64,000 nt of DNA from Candidatus Schekmanbacteria bacterium (GCA_016219965.1 JACRJM010000010.1:62001-126000), one strand, 5' to 3'; shown: positions 1 through 8,409, counted from the stretch's first letter. Program-made: numbers and translations. Notes: generated by a model from the sequence alone, not told the origin.

Positions 1-327
1 AAAAGCCGCAGCCTTTGTAGCTCCAATATTCTTCTGCACAAAACATGCAGTGGGAGGAAAAAACATGTCAGGCGTTATGGTGGCAACTATTATGACCTCA
101 ATATCTTCTGCTTTAACACCCGCAGATTTTAAGGCTTTTTTTGCAGCTATAGTCGCAATATCTGATGTTGCGACATTCGGCTCTGCTACATGCCTTTCTT
201 TTATGCCTGTCCTTTCCATGATCCATTCATTACTGGTATCCACGATTTTTTCAAAGTACTTGTTGTCCAGGACGCGTTCAGGCAGGTATGAACCTGTACC
301 TATTATTCTTGTCAGTATTTCAGCCAT
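1..327 (-). CDS. fabH: 3-oxoacyl-ACP synthase III (FabH), N-terminal part, cut by window edge
   Basis: Reading the minus strand from an ATG at 327 gives 109 codons that stay open to base 1. They begin MAEILTRIIGTGSYLPE and include NEWIMERTGIKERH and EVIIVATITPDMFFPPTACF. This is the classic N-terminus of the condensing enzyme that starts fatty acid synthesis from acetyl-CoA and malonyl-ACP. The catalytic Cys, normally near residue 112, lies just outside the window. AGGAGA about 14 bases upstream is a usable ribosome site. A sigma-70-like promoter lies at 363-391. Identification is from sequence motifs; the downstream two thirds cannot be seen. Confidence 0.9.
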   Translation of the reverse strand, partial: MAEILTRIIGTGSYLPERVLDNKYFEKIVDTSNEWIMERTGIKERHVAEPNVATSDIATIAAKKALKSAGVKAEDIEVIIVATITPDMFFPPTACFVQKNIGATKAAAF

Positions 328-362
328 GTATTTAAGATAATCTCCTGTATAAATGTTTGCTT

Positions 363-391
363 TTGATATTAAAAATAAGATGCTATGTCAA
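363..391 (-). promoter_or_regulatory. Sigma-70-type promoter of fabH
   Basis: On the minus strand a perfect -35 TTGACA (386-391) is separated by exactly 17 bases from TATCAA (363-368; four of six consensus bases). Transcription would start near 356, giving a leader of about 30 bases before the fabH ATG at 327. Sequence match only. Confidence 0.5.
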
Positions 392-448
392 GCACGAGGT
401 TATAACGTGTGATATTATAAAGTCTGTTTGACCAAAGTTGCAATTCTG

Positions 449-477
449 TTGAAGGTCATTTATTTTTTTGATATTTT
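449..477 (+). promoter_or_regulatory. Possible promoter of the NamZ/aldolase operon
   Basis: TTGAAG (449-454), 17-base spacer, TATTTT (472-477). It lies just upstream of the TTG start at 511 and diverges from the fabH promoter. In AT-rich DNA such matches are common, so this is tentative. Confidence 0.3.
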
Positions 478-510
478 ATGAATTGTTAAATTTTAACCTG
501 AGATAAAAGA

Positions 511-1686
511 TTGCATCATAAAGTAACATCGGGACTTGATGTCTTCCTTGAAAAGCACAGAATAGGAAGAACAAAAATAAAGATAGGGCTTCTTGTAAAT
601 CCTGCATCGGTCACGCATGACCTTTCTCCAGCGCTTGAAAAAATCATAAAATGCAAAAACATAGAGATTAAAGCCCTTTATGGCCCGCAGCATGGGATAT
701 ATTCTCATACGCAGGACAACATGATAACATGGCGCGGGTTCACGCATGAGAAACTGGGGATACCTGTTTACAGCCTCTACGGTGAAACCCGGGTTCCTGA
801 TGAAGAAATGCTGAAAGACATAGACGAACTCGTAGTTGACCTTCAGGACGTGGGGACCCGTGTTTACACATTCTCTTCCACACTGTTTAACTGTATGGAA
901 GCATGCTCAAAGTTCGGGAAGAAACTCATCATCCTTGACAGACCTAACCCTGTTAACGGCAATTCAGTTGAAGGGGATTGCCTTCAACCTCAATATAAAT
1001 CATTCGTTGGAATGCTGGAAATCCCGATGAGGCACGGCCTTACGATGGGAGAGCTTGCTGTCATGTATAGGTATGAACGGAAGATTGACTGCGGTCTCGA
1101 AATATACAGGATGAAAGGATGGAAAAGGGAGATGTGGTTTGATGATACTGACCTTCCCTGGGTGATACCGTCGCCTAATATGACGACATTTGACACGGCA
1201 GTTGTCTATCCCGGAACTGTCTATCTTGAAGGAACTAACCTCTCAGAAGGGAGAGGGACAACAAGACCATTCGAGATAATAGGAGCACCATTCATAAATC
1301 CTGATAATTTCAAAAAGGAGCTTGATAGCTATAAACTTCCCGGTGTCTACTTCCGGAGTCTCTGTTTCCAGCCATCATTCCAGAAGTGGAAAGATGAAGT
1401 CTGCGGAGGGATACAGATACATGTTACCGACAGAAATAAATTTTTACCTGTACTTACCGGGACAGCGCTCATGAGAGCTGCAACAAAACTTTATCCGGAA
1501 AAATTCGAATGGAAGAAACCTCCCTATGAATATGAATATAAAAAACTTCCTATTGATGTTATTGCGGGAAACAGTATTTTCAGGAAGCAAATTGAAGAGA
1601 CTCATGATATAAAAAATATTGCAGAAAGCTGGAAAGATGACATTAAGGGCTTTAAGAAAAAAAGAAAAGAGTATCTGCTTTACTGA
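511..1686 (+). CDS. DUF1343 / NamZ-family exo-beta-N-acetylmuramidase-like protein
   Basis: A 391-residue protein of the DUF1343 (YbbC/NamZ) family. Family marks include IGLLVNPASVTHD near residue 26, LYGPQHGIYSHTQDN near residue 56, VDLQDVGTRVYTF near residue 110, LDRPNPVNG near residue 142 and EGTNLSEGRGTTRPFE near residue 242. Characterised members remove terminal N-acetylmuramic acid from peptidoglycan fragments. The start must be this TTG, because an in-frame stop lies at 499-501 and the next Met is around residue 71. No signal peptide is visible, so the substrate would be internal muropeptides unless export is unconventional. A class II aldolase follows after 29 bases, probably co-transcribed. 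Confidence 0.85.
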   Translation: MHHKVTSGLDVFLEKHRIGRTKIKIGLLVNPASVTHDLSPALEKIIKCKNIEIKALYGPQHGIYSHTQDNMITWRGFTHEKLGIPVYSLYGETRVPDEEMLKDIDELVVDLQDVGTRVYTFSSTLFNCMEACSKFGKKLIILDRPNPVNGNSVEGDCLQPQYKSFVGMLEIPMRHGLTMGELAVMYRYERKIDCGLEIYRMKGWKREMWFDDTDLPWVIPSPNMTTFDTAVVYPGTVYLEGTNLSEGRGTTRPFEIIGAPFINPDNFKKELDSYKLPGVYFRSLCFQPSFQKWKDEVCGGIQIHVTDRNKFLPVLTGTALMRAATKLYPEKFEWKKPPYEYEYKKLPIDVIAGNSIFRKQIEETHDIKNIAESWKDDIKGFKKKRKEYLLY

Positions 1687-1715
1687 CAGAGCCGGTATTA
1701 TGACAATAGGGAGAA

Positions 1716-2318
1716 ATGGAAAATATGGATCGTGAAATAAAAAAATTAAGGGAAGAGCTTGCCCTGATCTCGGTAAAATCCTATGAGCGGGGATTGACCT
1801 CAGGCGCAGGAGGTAACATCAGTGTGCGGATAAAAGACAAGGAACTCGTCGTTATTACTGCGTCGGGGATAAGCTTCAGGGATGTTACACCTCAAAATCT
1901 CATTGTAGTGGATTTTGACTGCCGTGTTGTTGAAGGGGATTTAAAACCATCAAAGGAAACCAAATGGCATTGCGGCATATATAAATACAGACCTGAGATA
2001 GGCTGTGTGTTTCACAGTCATTCTACAGCAGCCACAGCTTATTCTACAAAGGGGCTGACTGTCCCTCTTCTTACCGGTCCATTTGAAAAGAATATCGGGC
2101 ATCATGGAGTCGTGCCCTACGCCCCTGCCGGGTCTGACGAGCTTGCTGAATATGTGATAACCGCCTACAAAAATTCTACAGAAAGGGTGCTGATCCTCTC
2201 AAGGCATGGCGCGGTCGCGACAGGCCCCACACTTACAGATGCATTTAATCTTGCAGATCTTTTAGAGGATGCAGCGAAAACTGCCATATTTGCAGATTTA
2301 ATAGGGAGAAAAAATTAA
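1716..2318 (+). CDS. Class II aldolase/adducin family protein (fuculose-phosphate aldolase-like)
   Basis: A 200-residue protein with the class II aldolase fold. It shows SGAGGNISVRI near residue 29, the zinc-binding HSHS motif near residue 98, and a third ligand region LILSRHGAVATGPTL near residue 160. The family cleaves or epimerises phosphorylated sugars such as L-fuculose 1-phosphate or ribulose 5-phosphate. The sequence does not settle which. A second ATG at 1725 sits at better distance from AGGGAG (1708-1713) than the one at 1716, so the first three codons are uncertain. Location directly after the NamZ-like gene suggests sugar salvage, possibly of cell-wall amino-sugar derivatives; that link is inference. 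Confidence 0.8.
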   Translation: MENMDREIKKLREELALISVKSYERGLTSGAGGNISVRIKDKELVVITASGISFRDVTPQNLIVVDFDCRVVEGDLKPSKETKWHCGIYKYRPEIGCVFHSHSTAATAYSTKGLTVPLLTGPFEKNIGHHGVVPYAPAGSDELAEYVITAYKNSTERVLILSRHGAVATGPTLTDAFNLADLLEDAAKTAIFADLIGRKN

Positions 2319-2330
2319 TAAATTTTTTTC

Positions 2331-2359
2331 TTGCCATTTTTTTTAGGAATGCGTAGATT
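2331..2359 (+). promoter_or_regulatory. Probable cspA promoter
   Basis: TTGCCA (2331-2336; five of six), a 17-base spacer, TAGATT (2354-2359; four of six). It would start RNA near 2366 and give an untranslated leader of about 155 bases, close to the length of the E. coli cspA leader. Confidence 0.4.
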
Positions 2360-2365
2360 GCGGCT

Positions 2366-2520
2366 TACTTGGTAAAGTTTGATCAGTAGTATTAGTATTA
2401 ATCGTTTGATTGTCTGAAATTCGGTCGACTCCGGTTCTCCGGGGGAGAGGTAGAATTTGGCAGTTGGCGGTTAAAGAAGGGGGGACTCCCTCGAAATTTG
2501 AGAAAAGGAGGTTTTAGTTT
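2366..2520 (+). promoter_or_regulatory. Long 5' leader of the cold-shock gene
   Basis: There is no ORF in this stretch. It holds a small GC hairpin, CTCCGG (2429-2434) / CCGGGG (2439-2444), a purine-rich segment near 2476-2485, and a strong AGGAGG (2506-2511) nine bases before the cspA ATG. Long structured leaders acting as thermosensors are known for cspA in other bacteria; that function is inferred here from length and position. Confidence 0.4.
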
Positions 2521-2721
2521 ATGGCTCAGGGAACAGTAAAATGGTTTAACGAGAAGAAGGGTTTTGGTTTCATCTCAAGAGAAGGCGGAGAAGACGTATT
2601 TGTTCACTACTCTGCTATTGAAGGGTCGGGTTTTAAAACCCTATCCGAAGGTCAGGCTGTGGAATTTGAGGTTCAGGATGGCCCCAAAGGACCACAGGCA
2701 GTTCATGTAAAACCACTCTAA
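2521..2721 (+). CDS. cspA: Cold-shock protein, CspA family
   Basis: A 66-residue single cold-shock domain with RNP1 KGFGFIS (residues 14-20) and RNP2 DVFVHYSAI (residues 25-33), plus the usual [15 protein letters not shown] opening and GPQAVHV ending. It binds single-stranded nucleic acid and acts as an RNA chaperone in the cytoplasm. Start is fixed by AGGAGG at 2506-2511. It is a stand-alone transcription unit: a long leader precedes it and a strong intrinsic terminator follows 22 bases after the stop. Confidence 0.97.
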   Translation: MAQGTVKWFNEKKGFGFISREGGEDVFVHYSAIEGSGFKTLSEGQAVEFEVQDGPKGPQAVHVKPL

Positions 2722-2743
2722 TATCAACTCTTCGACACTAAGG

Positions 2744-2770
2744 GGCGGCTTCTACGAAGCCGCCTTTTTA
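2744..2770 (+). terminator. Intrinsic terminator after cspA
   Basis: A perfect 9-bp stem, GGCGGCTTC (2744-2752) and GAAGCCGCC (2756-2764), with a three-base loop, is followed directly by five T. Confidence 0.9.
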
Positions 2771-2809
2771 ATTTATTACCGGGCAACACCATTACAGGAG
2801 GATTGCTGC

Positions 2810-3241
2810 ATGAGAAAACTAACTGAAAAAGAAATCAGGGATTTTATCAACGAATGGACATGGTGCACATTGGTAGGAGTAAACGAGGGCTTGCCTTATG
2901 CCGTAGAAGTAACTTACGCCACTGACGGTGAATATATCTACGCCGGTTCAAGGCCCGGAGGAGTGATGTTCAACAGCTTTAAAAAGAACAATAACATAAT
3001 GATAAAGATATGCGACGCTGATAAGGCCTACCCGACATGGAAGGCTGCTGCAATAAAGGGGAAGGTTGAATATCTTACTGAAAGAGAAGAAGTCTTTAAA
3101 GTTATGCGGATGGTTGCAAAAGTAAGAGGCCTGAAAGAGGACCATTTCTACAGGGTTGCCGAATATATCCTCAAATATCCCGGAGGATCGAGCCTGTTTA
3201 AAGTGAAACTGGATAATCTCTCAGGTGTCGCTTCTCATTAA
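2810..3241 (+). CDS. Pyridoxamine 5'-phosphate oxidase-like FMN-binding split-barrel protein
   Basis: A 143-residue protein of the FMN-binding split-barrel superfamily (PNPOx-like/NimA-like). The pattern is a short helix, then TLVGVNEGLPYAVEVTYA, then EYIYAGSRPGGVMFNSFKKNNNIMIKICD and a strand WKAAAIKGKVEYL. Such proteins bind flavin or F420-type cofactors and reduce small molecules; the substrate is unknown here. AGGAGG at 2796-2801 fixes the ATG. The last four bases overlap the end of the convergent MFS gene, and I see no terminator between them. Confidence 0.75.
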   Translation: MRKLTEKEIRDFINEWTWCTLVGVNEGLPYAVEVTYATDGEYIYAGSRPGGVMFNSFKKNNNIMIKICDADKAYPTWKAAAIKGKVEYLTEREEVFKVMRMVAKVRGLKEDHFYRVAEYILKYPGGSSLFKVKLDNLSGVASH

Positions 3242-4563
3242 GCATTTTCAGCAACTTGTTCTGAGTGGTGGGAAATATTCTTCCAGTTGTATAGTGCATA
3301 TGAAAGCGCAACAAAATCAGCTATTCCCTTAAGAAGAAATGGCGCGGTAAAGCTTACGTGGTCAAAAAGATATCCTCCTGCAAAAGCAAAGAAGAGTATC
3401 CCTATTGCCCCTGCTGTATTATATACGCCGAGGACCGAACCGGTAAGTTCCTTCGGGGCAAGATCAGCAGTCAAAGTCTGCGCACTTATAGTTATACCTG
3501 AAAGTCCCATACCCATAAAAGCCATGGCAATATAGATTTGCAGATGATAAGGCGAGTCAAGGAAACTCATCAATGCATAGCCAAAACCGCTTAAAACAAG
3601 GGAAACGCAAAGAATCAACTTGCGGCTAAAACGGTCGGTCAGATAACCAAAAACCGGGGAAAATATGGTCGCAACCAGGACATTCACAGCCATCATGGCA
3701 GGAGCAGCAGCAGTGGCTTCCTCTGGAGTTTTACCGAAACTTCCGGCTACTTTCACTGCCCATGTTATAAGAAAAAGCCCGAGTATTGACTGGTCTGCCC
3801 TTGCGGCGAAAGCGGCAAAAAAACATACCCGCAGTCCCGGTTTTTCACGTGCAAGAGCAAAAACTTTTTTCCATTCTTTCTTTTCCCTCTCCCTCCTTTT
3901 CACCCCAACGCCAATTTCTTTTCTGTCTTTTATTCCGGCAAAAGCAATAATGCAGCCGAGAAACCCTATTAATGGCCCGATATAGAAGAAACTCATTACT
4001 CCTGTCAGCTTAGGAACCTGTGAAACAAAGAGAAGCGAGAAAAAAGCTCCAAATATGGAAATGAAATTTACGACACCCATTCCCCTGCCCCGATTCTCAA
4101 CATTGGAGTAATCAGCTATGAGCGTTATTATCTGAGGCCAAAGCAAAAGGAACAGAAATGCATTTATCCCCCTCATTATGTAGACAATCGTTATTGGATC
4201 AAGTCCGACTACAGCGGCTATAGAAGCTGACTGTCCGTAAAGATAAAAGAAAATCCCGAAGAATAGAAATCCAAACCATAGAAGCGGTCTTCTGCCCAGC
4301 CTGTCAGAAACTATTCCCAGAAACCCGAGGAAAGCAATCTGCATTATTTCCATTATGATCTGCAGATTCGAGTTTATGAGACCGTATTTTAACTTGTCGA
4401 TTTTTATTACTTTTTCCAGCCAGAGAGGCTGAATAATATGAAAGAGAGGCAAAGAGAGGTTAACAAGAAAAGCCAGCAGGACTAGGGACCAGAAGTTATA
4501 AGATGTGACCCCCTCAGGAAGGTCCATCCATAATGTTTTAATTCCTTTTTTTTCCTTTGTCAT
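3238..4563 (-). CDS. Major facilitator superfamily transporter
   Basis: A 441-residue membrane protein with about 12 hydrophobic segments. The MFS signature between TM2 and TM3, GIVSDRLGRRPLLWFG, is near residue 83, and a second copy in the C-terminal half reads GYLTDRFSRKLILC near residue 305. It should move a small solute or drug across the inner membrane by proton coupling; the substrate is not deducible. It is divergent from the acyl-CoA synthetase gene, sharing the 4564-4695 intergenic region that holds a palindrome, so common regulation is possible. Confidence 0.9.
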   Translation of the reverse strand: MTKEKKGIKTLWMDLPEGVTSYNFWSLVLLAFLVNLSLPLFHIIQPLWLEKVIKIDKLKYGLINSNLQIIMEIMQIAFLGFLGIVSDRLGRRPLLWFGFLFFGIFFYLYGQSASIAAVVGLDPITIVYIMRGINAFLFLLLWPQIITLIADYSNVENRGRGMGVVNFISIFGAFFSLLFVSQVPKLTGVMSFFYIGPLIGFLGCIIAFAGIKDRKEIGVGVKRREREKKEWKKVFALAREKPGLRVCFFAAFAARADQSILGLFLITWAVKVAGSFGKTPEEATAAAPAMMAVNVLVATIFSPVFGYLTDRFSRKLILCVSLVLSGFGYALMSFLDSPYHLQIYIAMAFMGMGLSGITISAQTLTADLAPKELTGSVLGVYNTAGAIGILFFAFAGGYLFDHVSFTAPFLLKGIADFVALSYALYNWKNISHHSEQVAENA

Positions 4564-4610
4564 GTCTATGATTTATCTTTTATATATGAATCTTGTTATA
4601 TTAGCATTTC

Positions 4611-4629
4611 TCTTTCTGAAACAGAAAGA
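4611..4629. repeat. Palindrome in the divergent MFS/acyl-CoA synthetase promoter region
   Basis: TCTTTCTG (4611-4618) and CAGAAAGA (4622-4629) form a perfect 8-bp inverted repeat around AAA. Placed between divergent genes and just upstream of a promoter-like sequence, it could be an operator for a dimeric repressor; this is inference. Confidence 0.4.
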
Positions 4630-4639
4630 TAAAATAAAC

Positions 4640-4668
4640 TTGAGATTGTTTTTCTTCTTTTCTATTTT
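4640..4668 (+). promoter_or_regulatory. Probable promoter of the acyl-CoA synthetase gene
   Basis: TTGAGA (4640-4645; five of six), 17-base spacer, TATTTT (4663-4668). The leader before the ATG at 4696 would be about 20 bases. Confidence 0.35.
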
Positions 4669-4695
4669 TTAGAATAGGAACGGGAAATAAATATC

Positions 4696-6441
4696 ATGAA
4701 AAATTCACTCTTTGATAACATAGACAATTTAACAGAATCAAGAATAGAAAGAGCTCATTCTCCTGATCTTGCCGAGCTATTAGGAGATCCTGATACTGAT
4801 TTCAAACTCCCGTGGGATAACATTCCGCATCTTTTTTTCTCCCGGTGCAAAAAGTTTTCTTCAAAGACAGCCATAGTTTTTTATGCAAGTGGAAACAGTG
4901 AAAGAGAAATCTTAAGACTCACATATAATGACCTGAAGGTTAATGTATGCAAAACAATCAAATTGCTTGATACCTTAGGAGTGCCTCCGGGTAGCGCGAT
5001 TGCCACTGTTGATCTTTATAATCACAGCGATACTGTTACTATACTTCTTGCAGCATGGTCGCGGGGAAACCTTGTTGTCCCTGTAAATATGGAAGAAGAC
5101 AGGGACAGAATAGAATTCATACTAAAATCCTCGAATGTTGCCGCAGCATTTGTAAGAGAGCGTCATTTAGAGAAATTCGAAGGAATCAATGAGCGGGCCG
5201 GGATAAAGACGATTGTCCAGCTGGGAGGAGAAAAGAAAAGCCATCCACTTTTTTACGAACTCATTGAAAAAATGATTGATGAAGAGCCGGACTTCGGAAT
5301 TAATATTTCATCGCCTGCACTTCTGGTCTACACATCAGGCACTACAGGAAATCCAAAGGGAGTTATACTCTCGCACAAAATGCTCTACGACATAGATGGT
5401 GTTGTGTCGTTTCATGGTTTTAGTGAGAATGATGTCTTCCTCACTGCGATGCGTCTTTTCCATGTAAATGCAATCATAACAAGTATGATGGCCGCTATTT
5501 ATTCGGGAGGTACACTCATTCTGTTGGGAAAATGGATGCCAAAATACTTCTGGGAAATAGTGTCGGAAGAAAAAGTCACCACAACAAGCGTGGTGCCTGC
5601 AATGCTGGTTGATCTCAATGATAACAATGAAAACACAGATGAAAAATATCCGCAGATGAGAACTCATTTTAAAACATTAATTTGCGGCGCCGGAACACTG
5701 AAAAAATCAGTGGCCAGGGAATTTATATCAAAATACAAAATAAGAATAGCTCATGGATGGGGAATGTCGGAGACAACATGCTGGGGGTGCTGGCTTCCTG
5801 CAGACCTTGACGATGAGGAGTATAATCATCTGATGTTCGACTTTGAGGCACCTTCCATAGGCACCCCTCTCAGACATTGCAAAATGGGTATCTTAGATGA
5901 AAATGGGAATATTTTGCCTGAAAATCAAAAGGGTGAAATAGTAATCGCAGGAAGGAACATAATGGAAAGATATGCAGAAAATCCTGATGCAAATGAGGAA
6001 ACATTCAAATTCGGGGTACTGCGTACAGGAGATGAAGGATTTTATAAACTTGACCGGTGGGGAAGACCCATGTTTTTCATTACCGGGAGGTTAAAAGACA
6101 TAATAGAAAGAGGTGGGGAGAAATTTTCGCCCTATCTTATGGATGAAGATCTTTCAAAAATAGACGGAGTAGCAAACGCCCTTGTATATGGTTTCCCTCA
6201 TAAGCGTTTAGGTCAGGAGGTTGGAGTAGTTTTTGAGATGAAAAATGAGGGAAAGCTGGATGAGAGCACTGTCTGGAAATACTGCAGGGAGCTTGGATAT
6301 TCATGGTCTAAAACCCCTAAAGAAATAAAAATTGTAAAAAAAATACCAAAAACATCTACAGGTAAAGATACAAGAAAAATGTTTGCAAAACTCTTCAAAG
6401 ATTGTTATGAAAAAAGCTATAAAAGACCTTACTGGTTTTAA
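4696..6441 (+). CDS. AMP-forming acyl-CoA synthetase / ligase
   Basis: A 581-residue member of the ANL (AMP-binding) superfamily, the usual length. It shows the P-loop-like LLVYTSGTTGNPKGVILSH near residue 211, the adenine-binding HGWGMSETT near residue 352, the hinge region LRTGDEGFY near residue 441 followed by ITGRLKDIIERGGEKFSP, and the C-terminal lysine region KIPKTSTGKDTRKMF. These residues activate a carboxylate as acyl-AMP and pass it to CoA. Chain length and substrate cannot be called from sequence alone. Its ribosome site is weak (GGAAC about 16 bases upstream). Confidence 0.9.
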   Translation: MKNSLFDNIDNLTESRIERAHSPDLAELLGDPDTDFKLPWDNIPHLFFSRCKKFSSKTAIVFYASGNSEREILRLTYNDLKVNVCKTIKLLDTLGVPPGSAIATVDLYNHSDTVTILLAAWSRGNLVVPVNMEEDRDRIEFILKSSNVAAAFVRERHLEKFEGINERAGIKTIVQLGGEKKSHPLFYELIEKMIDEEPDFGINISSPALLVYTSGTTGNPKGVILSHKMLYDIDGVVSFHGFSENDVFLTAMRLFHVNAIITSMMAAIYSGGTLILLGKWMPKYFWEIVSEEKVTTTSVVPAMLVDLNDNNENTDEKYPQMRTHFKTLICGAGTLKKSVAREFISKYKIRIAHGWGMSETTCWGCWLPADLDDEEYNHLMFDFEAPSIGTPLRHCKMGILDENGNILPENQKGEIVIAGRNIMERYAENPDANEETFKFGVLRTGDEGFYKLDRWGRPMFFITGRLKDIIERGGEKFSPYLMDEDLSKIDGVANALVYGFPHKRLGQEVGVVFEMKNEGKLDESTVWKYCRELGYSWSKTPKEIKIVKKIPKTSTGKDTRKMFAKLFKDCYEKSYKRPYWF

Positions 6442-6587
6442 TTGATTTAAAACTAACTAAATAAGTCAACATATTAAATAACTTTTTAATTGACTCATTC
6501 CTTATTTTAATTCATTATTAGCAATAATTATTGAAAACAATTCCTAATTAACAAAATTTGACAATAATTATTTGGGGGGATTTTTTT

Positions 6588-6902
6588 ATGAAAAAAACGG
6601 ATACATATAACTCTCCTATTGAAAGCATTTCCCTCTGGTCCGGCAACATTGCTTTAACTCAGTTAGATGGACTAAAAAAAGGTGATGTTTTGCCTGTAAG
6701 GGTTTCCGGGAAGAACAAAGTTGTTGTTCTTGGGAAAGATTCAAAAAAGATATGCTCTCTCTCTTCAGAACTTTCCCAGGTTATTTCGACTTTGATCAAG
6801 AACGACATATATGTTGGAGCCTCTGTTCTAACAGCACAAGCTAAAAAAGAAAAAATTCTAAAACTAAACCTCTTCGTCCTTGCAGAAAGAAGGAAGTCTT
6901 AG
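6588..6902 (+). CDS. Hypothetical protein, 104 residues
   Basis: I do not recognise this protein. I chose the ATG at 6588 because GGGGGGA (6574-6580) lies at ribosome-site distance. An upstream in-frame ATG at 6558 has no such site. The chain is soluble and basic, with a short strand-rich region (KGDVLPVRVSGKNKVVVLG), then a Ser-rich helix and a Lys-rich stretch near the end. No Cys motif or membrane segment is visible apart from one Cys. It stands between the acyl-CoA synthetase and phoH with AT-rich spacers on both sides, so it may be its own transcript. Confidence 0.55.
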   Translation: MKKTDTYNSPIESISLWSGNIALTQLDGLKKGDVLPVRVSGKNKVVVLGKDSKKICSLSSELSQVISTLIKNDIYVGASVLTAQAKKEKILKLNLFVLAERRKS

Positions 6903-6923
6903 ATAAAGAGCCCAGATAATTTG

Positions 6924-6953
6924 TTGACATATGACTGCTGATTAAGTAATGAT
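6924..6953 (+). promoter_or_regulatory. Possible promoter of phoH-ybeY-HIT
   Basis: A perfect TTGACA (6924-6929) followed, 18 bases on, by AATGAT (6948-6953; four of six). It lies 40 bases before the inferred phoH start at 6993. Confidence 0.35.
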
Positions 6954-6992
6954 TTGCAAAAATAGCAATCATTAGAGGGGTTTTAAACCGCC

Positions 6993-7958
6993 ATTTTTGA
7001 AAAAAAAATAAGTTTTGAAGATAGTGAGCATCTTAAAGCAGTTTTTGGAAATTTAGATTCCAACCTTCGTCTTCTGGAAAAAATCTATAAAATTGACATT
7101 ATTGCCCGCAGTAATTCCATAACTCTCCGCGGCGAGAAGGAAGCAATAACTCAAGCCACGCAATCCTGTAAAAAGCTATATGAATTAGCAAGTAAAGGGG
7201 TTGAGTTGTCTAAAACCAATATTATCGCAGTCACAAATGCGCTTACCGGGGAAAAAGATCAAAATCCTGAAGATGACATTTTTCTTGAAAAAATACGCCT
7301 TACCTCCGGGAAAATAATCTCCTCGAAAAGTTTCAACCAGAAAAAATATATCGATGCAATCAAGAACTACGATATAGTTATAGGTATTGGCCCGGCAGGA
7401 ACAGGCAAAACCTATCTTGCTGTCGCAATGGGTATATATTTTCTGGACACAAAGAGGGTTTCAAAAATCATACTTGCAAGACCAGCGGTAGAGGCAGGTG
7501 AGCGTCTTGGATTCCTGCCCGGAGATATGTTTGAGAAAGTAAATCCCTATTTGCGCCCTCTTTATGATGCTATCTATGAAATGCTGGACTTTGAATATGC
7601 AACACGCCTTATAGAAAAAGGGAGTATAGAAATCGCCCCTCTGGCATTCATGCGGGGAAGAACATTAAACAACTGTTTCATTATTCTTGATGAAGCTCAA
7701 AACACAACGTCGGAGCAGATGAAAATGTTCCTGACAAGACTAGGCAATAATTCCAAAGCTGTGATCACAGGAGACATAACACAAATTGATCTACCGGAAG
7801 GAAAATCTTCGGGGCTCGTGGAGGCGAAAGAAATCCTTTCTTCCATAGAGGATATTAAAATAATATTCTTTGATGAACAGGATGTGGTCCGCCATTTCCT
7901 CGTAAAAAAAATAATAAAAGCCTATGAAGAAAGTGTGAATGGCAACAAAAGAAAATAG
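6993..7958 (+). CDS. phoH: PhoH family ATPase, probably started at ATT
   Basis: The P-loop core is clear: GPAGTGKTYLAVAM, then ARPAVEAGERLGFLPGD and the Walker B-like FIILDEAQNTT. The family's N-terminal domain (FGNLDSNLRLLEKIYKIDI, NSITLRGEKEAI) is encoded in frame upstream of the TTG at 7206, so 7206 is not the true start. The frame is open back to a TAA at 6984 and holds no ATG, GTG or TTG before 7206. ATT at 6993, 12 bases after AGAGGGG (6974-6980), gives 321 residues, the normal PhoH length. PhoH proteins are RNA-associated ATPases/helicases, often next to ybeY as here. Confidence 0.85.
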   Translation: MFEKKISFEDSEHLKAVFGNLDSNLRLLEKIYKIDIIARSNSITLRGEKEAITQATQSCKKLYELASKGVELSKTNIIAVTNALTGEKDQNPEDDIFLEKIRLTSGKIISSKSFNQKKYIDAIKNYDIVIGIGPAGTGKTYLAVAMGIYFLDTKRVSKIILARPAVEAGERLGFLPGDMFEKVNPYLRPLYDAIYEMLDFEYATRLIEKGSIEIAPLAFMRGRTLNNCFIILDEAQNTTSEQMKMFLTRLGNNSKAVITGDITQIDLPEGKSSGLVEAKEILSSIEDIKIIFFDEQDVVRHFLVKKIIKAYEESVNGNKRK

Positions 7959-7972
7959 GTAAGAAGAGAGCT

Positions 7973-8407
7973 ATGTCTTTAGCTATTGAAAATCGGACAA
8001 AAATCAGGGTCAATAAAACTGATATATTGCGGGCTACAAAAAAAATCCTTAATGCCCTAGACATGAAAAAATACAGCCTGAATATTATCTTTGTCACAGA
8101 CAGTGAAATCAGGGGATTAAATAAACAATACAGGAAAATAGACAAGGCTACAGATGTTCTCTCATTTTCTCTTCTTGAGGGTGCTTTCAGCGACATAAAT
8201 CCCTGTTACGAAATGGGAGACATTGTCATATCTCTTGAAACTGCAAGACGCAGAATTATAAAAAAAAACAATTTAACAAAAGAAATATATAAGTTAATAA
8301 TACATGGATTTCTGCATATTGCGGGATTTGACCATCAAATAAAAAATGATACAGATAAAATGAGAAGTATGGAAAAGAAATTAATTAACTTAATTGAACA
8401 AGGTTAA
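7973..8407 (+). CDS. ybeY: Endoribonuclease YbeY
   Basis: A 144-residue zinc metalloprotein. The HGFLHIAGFDH signature near residue 103 supplies three zinc ligands (H-x3-H-x5-H). Upstream the family's TDVLSFSL and MGDIVISLETA segments are present. YbeY matures the 3' end of 16S rRNA and takes part in ribosome quality control in the cytoplasm. It follows phoH by 14 bases, the common phoH-ybeY pairing, and the HIT gene starts two bases after its stop, so the three are one operon. Confidence 0.95.
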   Translation: MSLAIENRTKIRVNKTDILRATKKILNALDMKKYSLNIIFVTDSEIRGLNKQYRKIDKATDVLSFSLLEGAFSDINPCYEMGDIVISLETARRRIIKKNNLTKEIYKLIIHGFLHIAGFDHQIKNDTDKMRSMEKKLINLIEQG

Positions 8408-8409
8408 TC

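Noticed and set aside
7206-7958. phoH as a truncated gene or pseudogene starting at TTG 7206
   Set aside because: The missing N-terminal domain is present in frame upstream and needs only an ATT start; the rest of the gene is intact.
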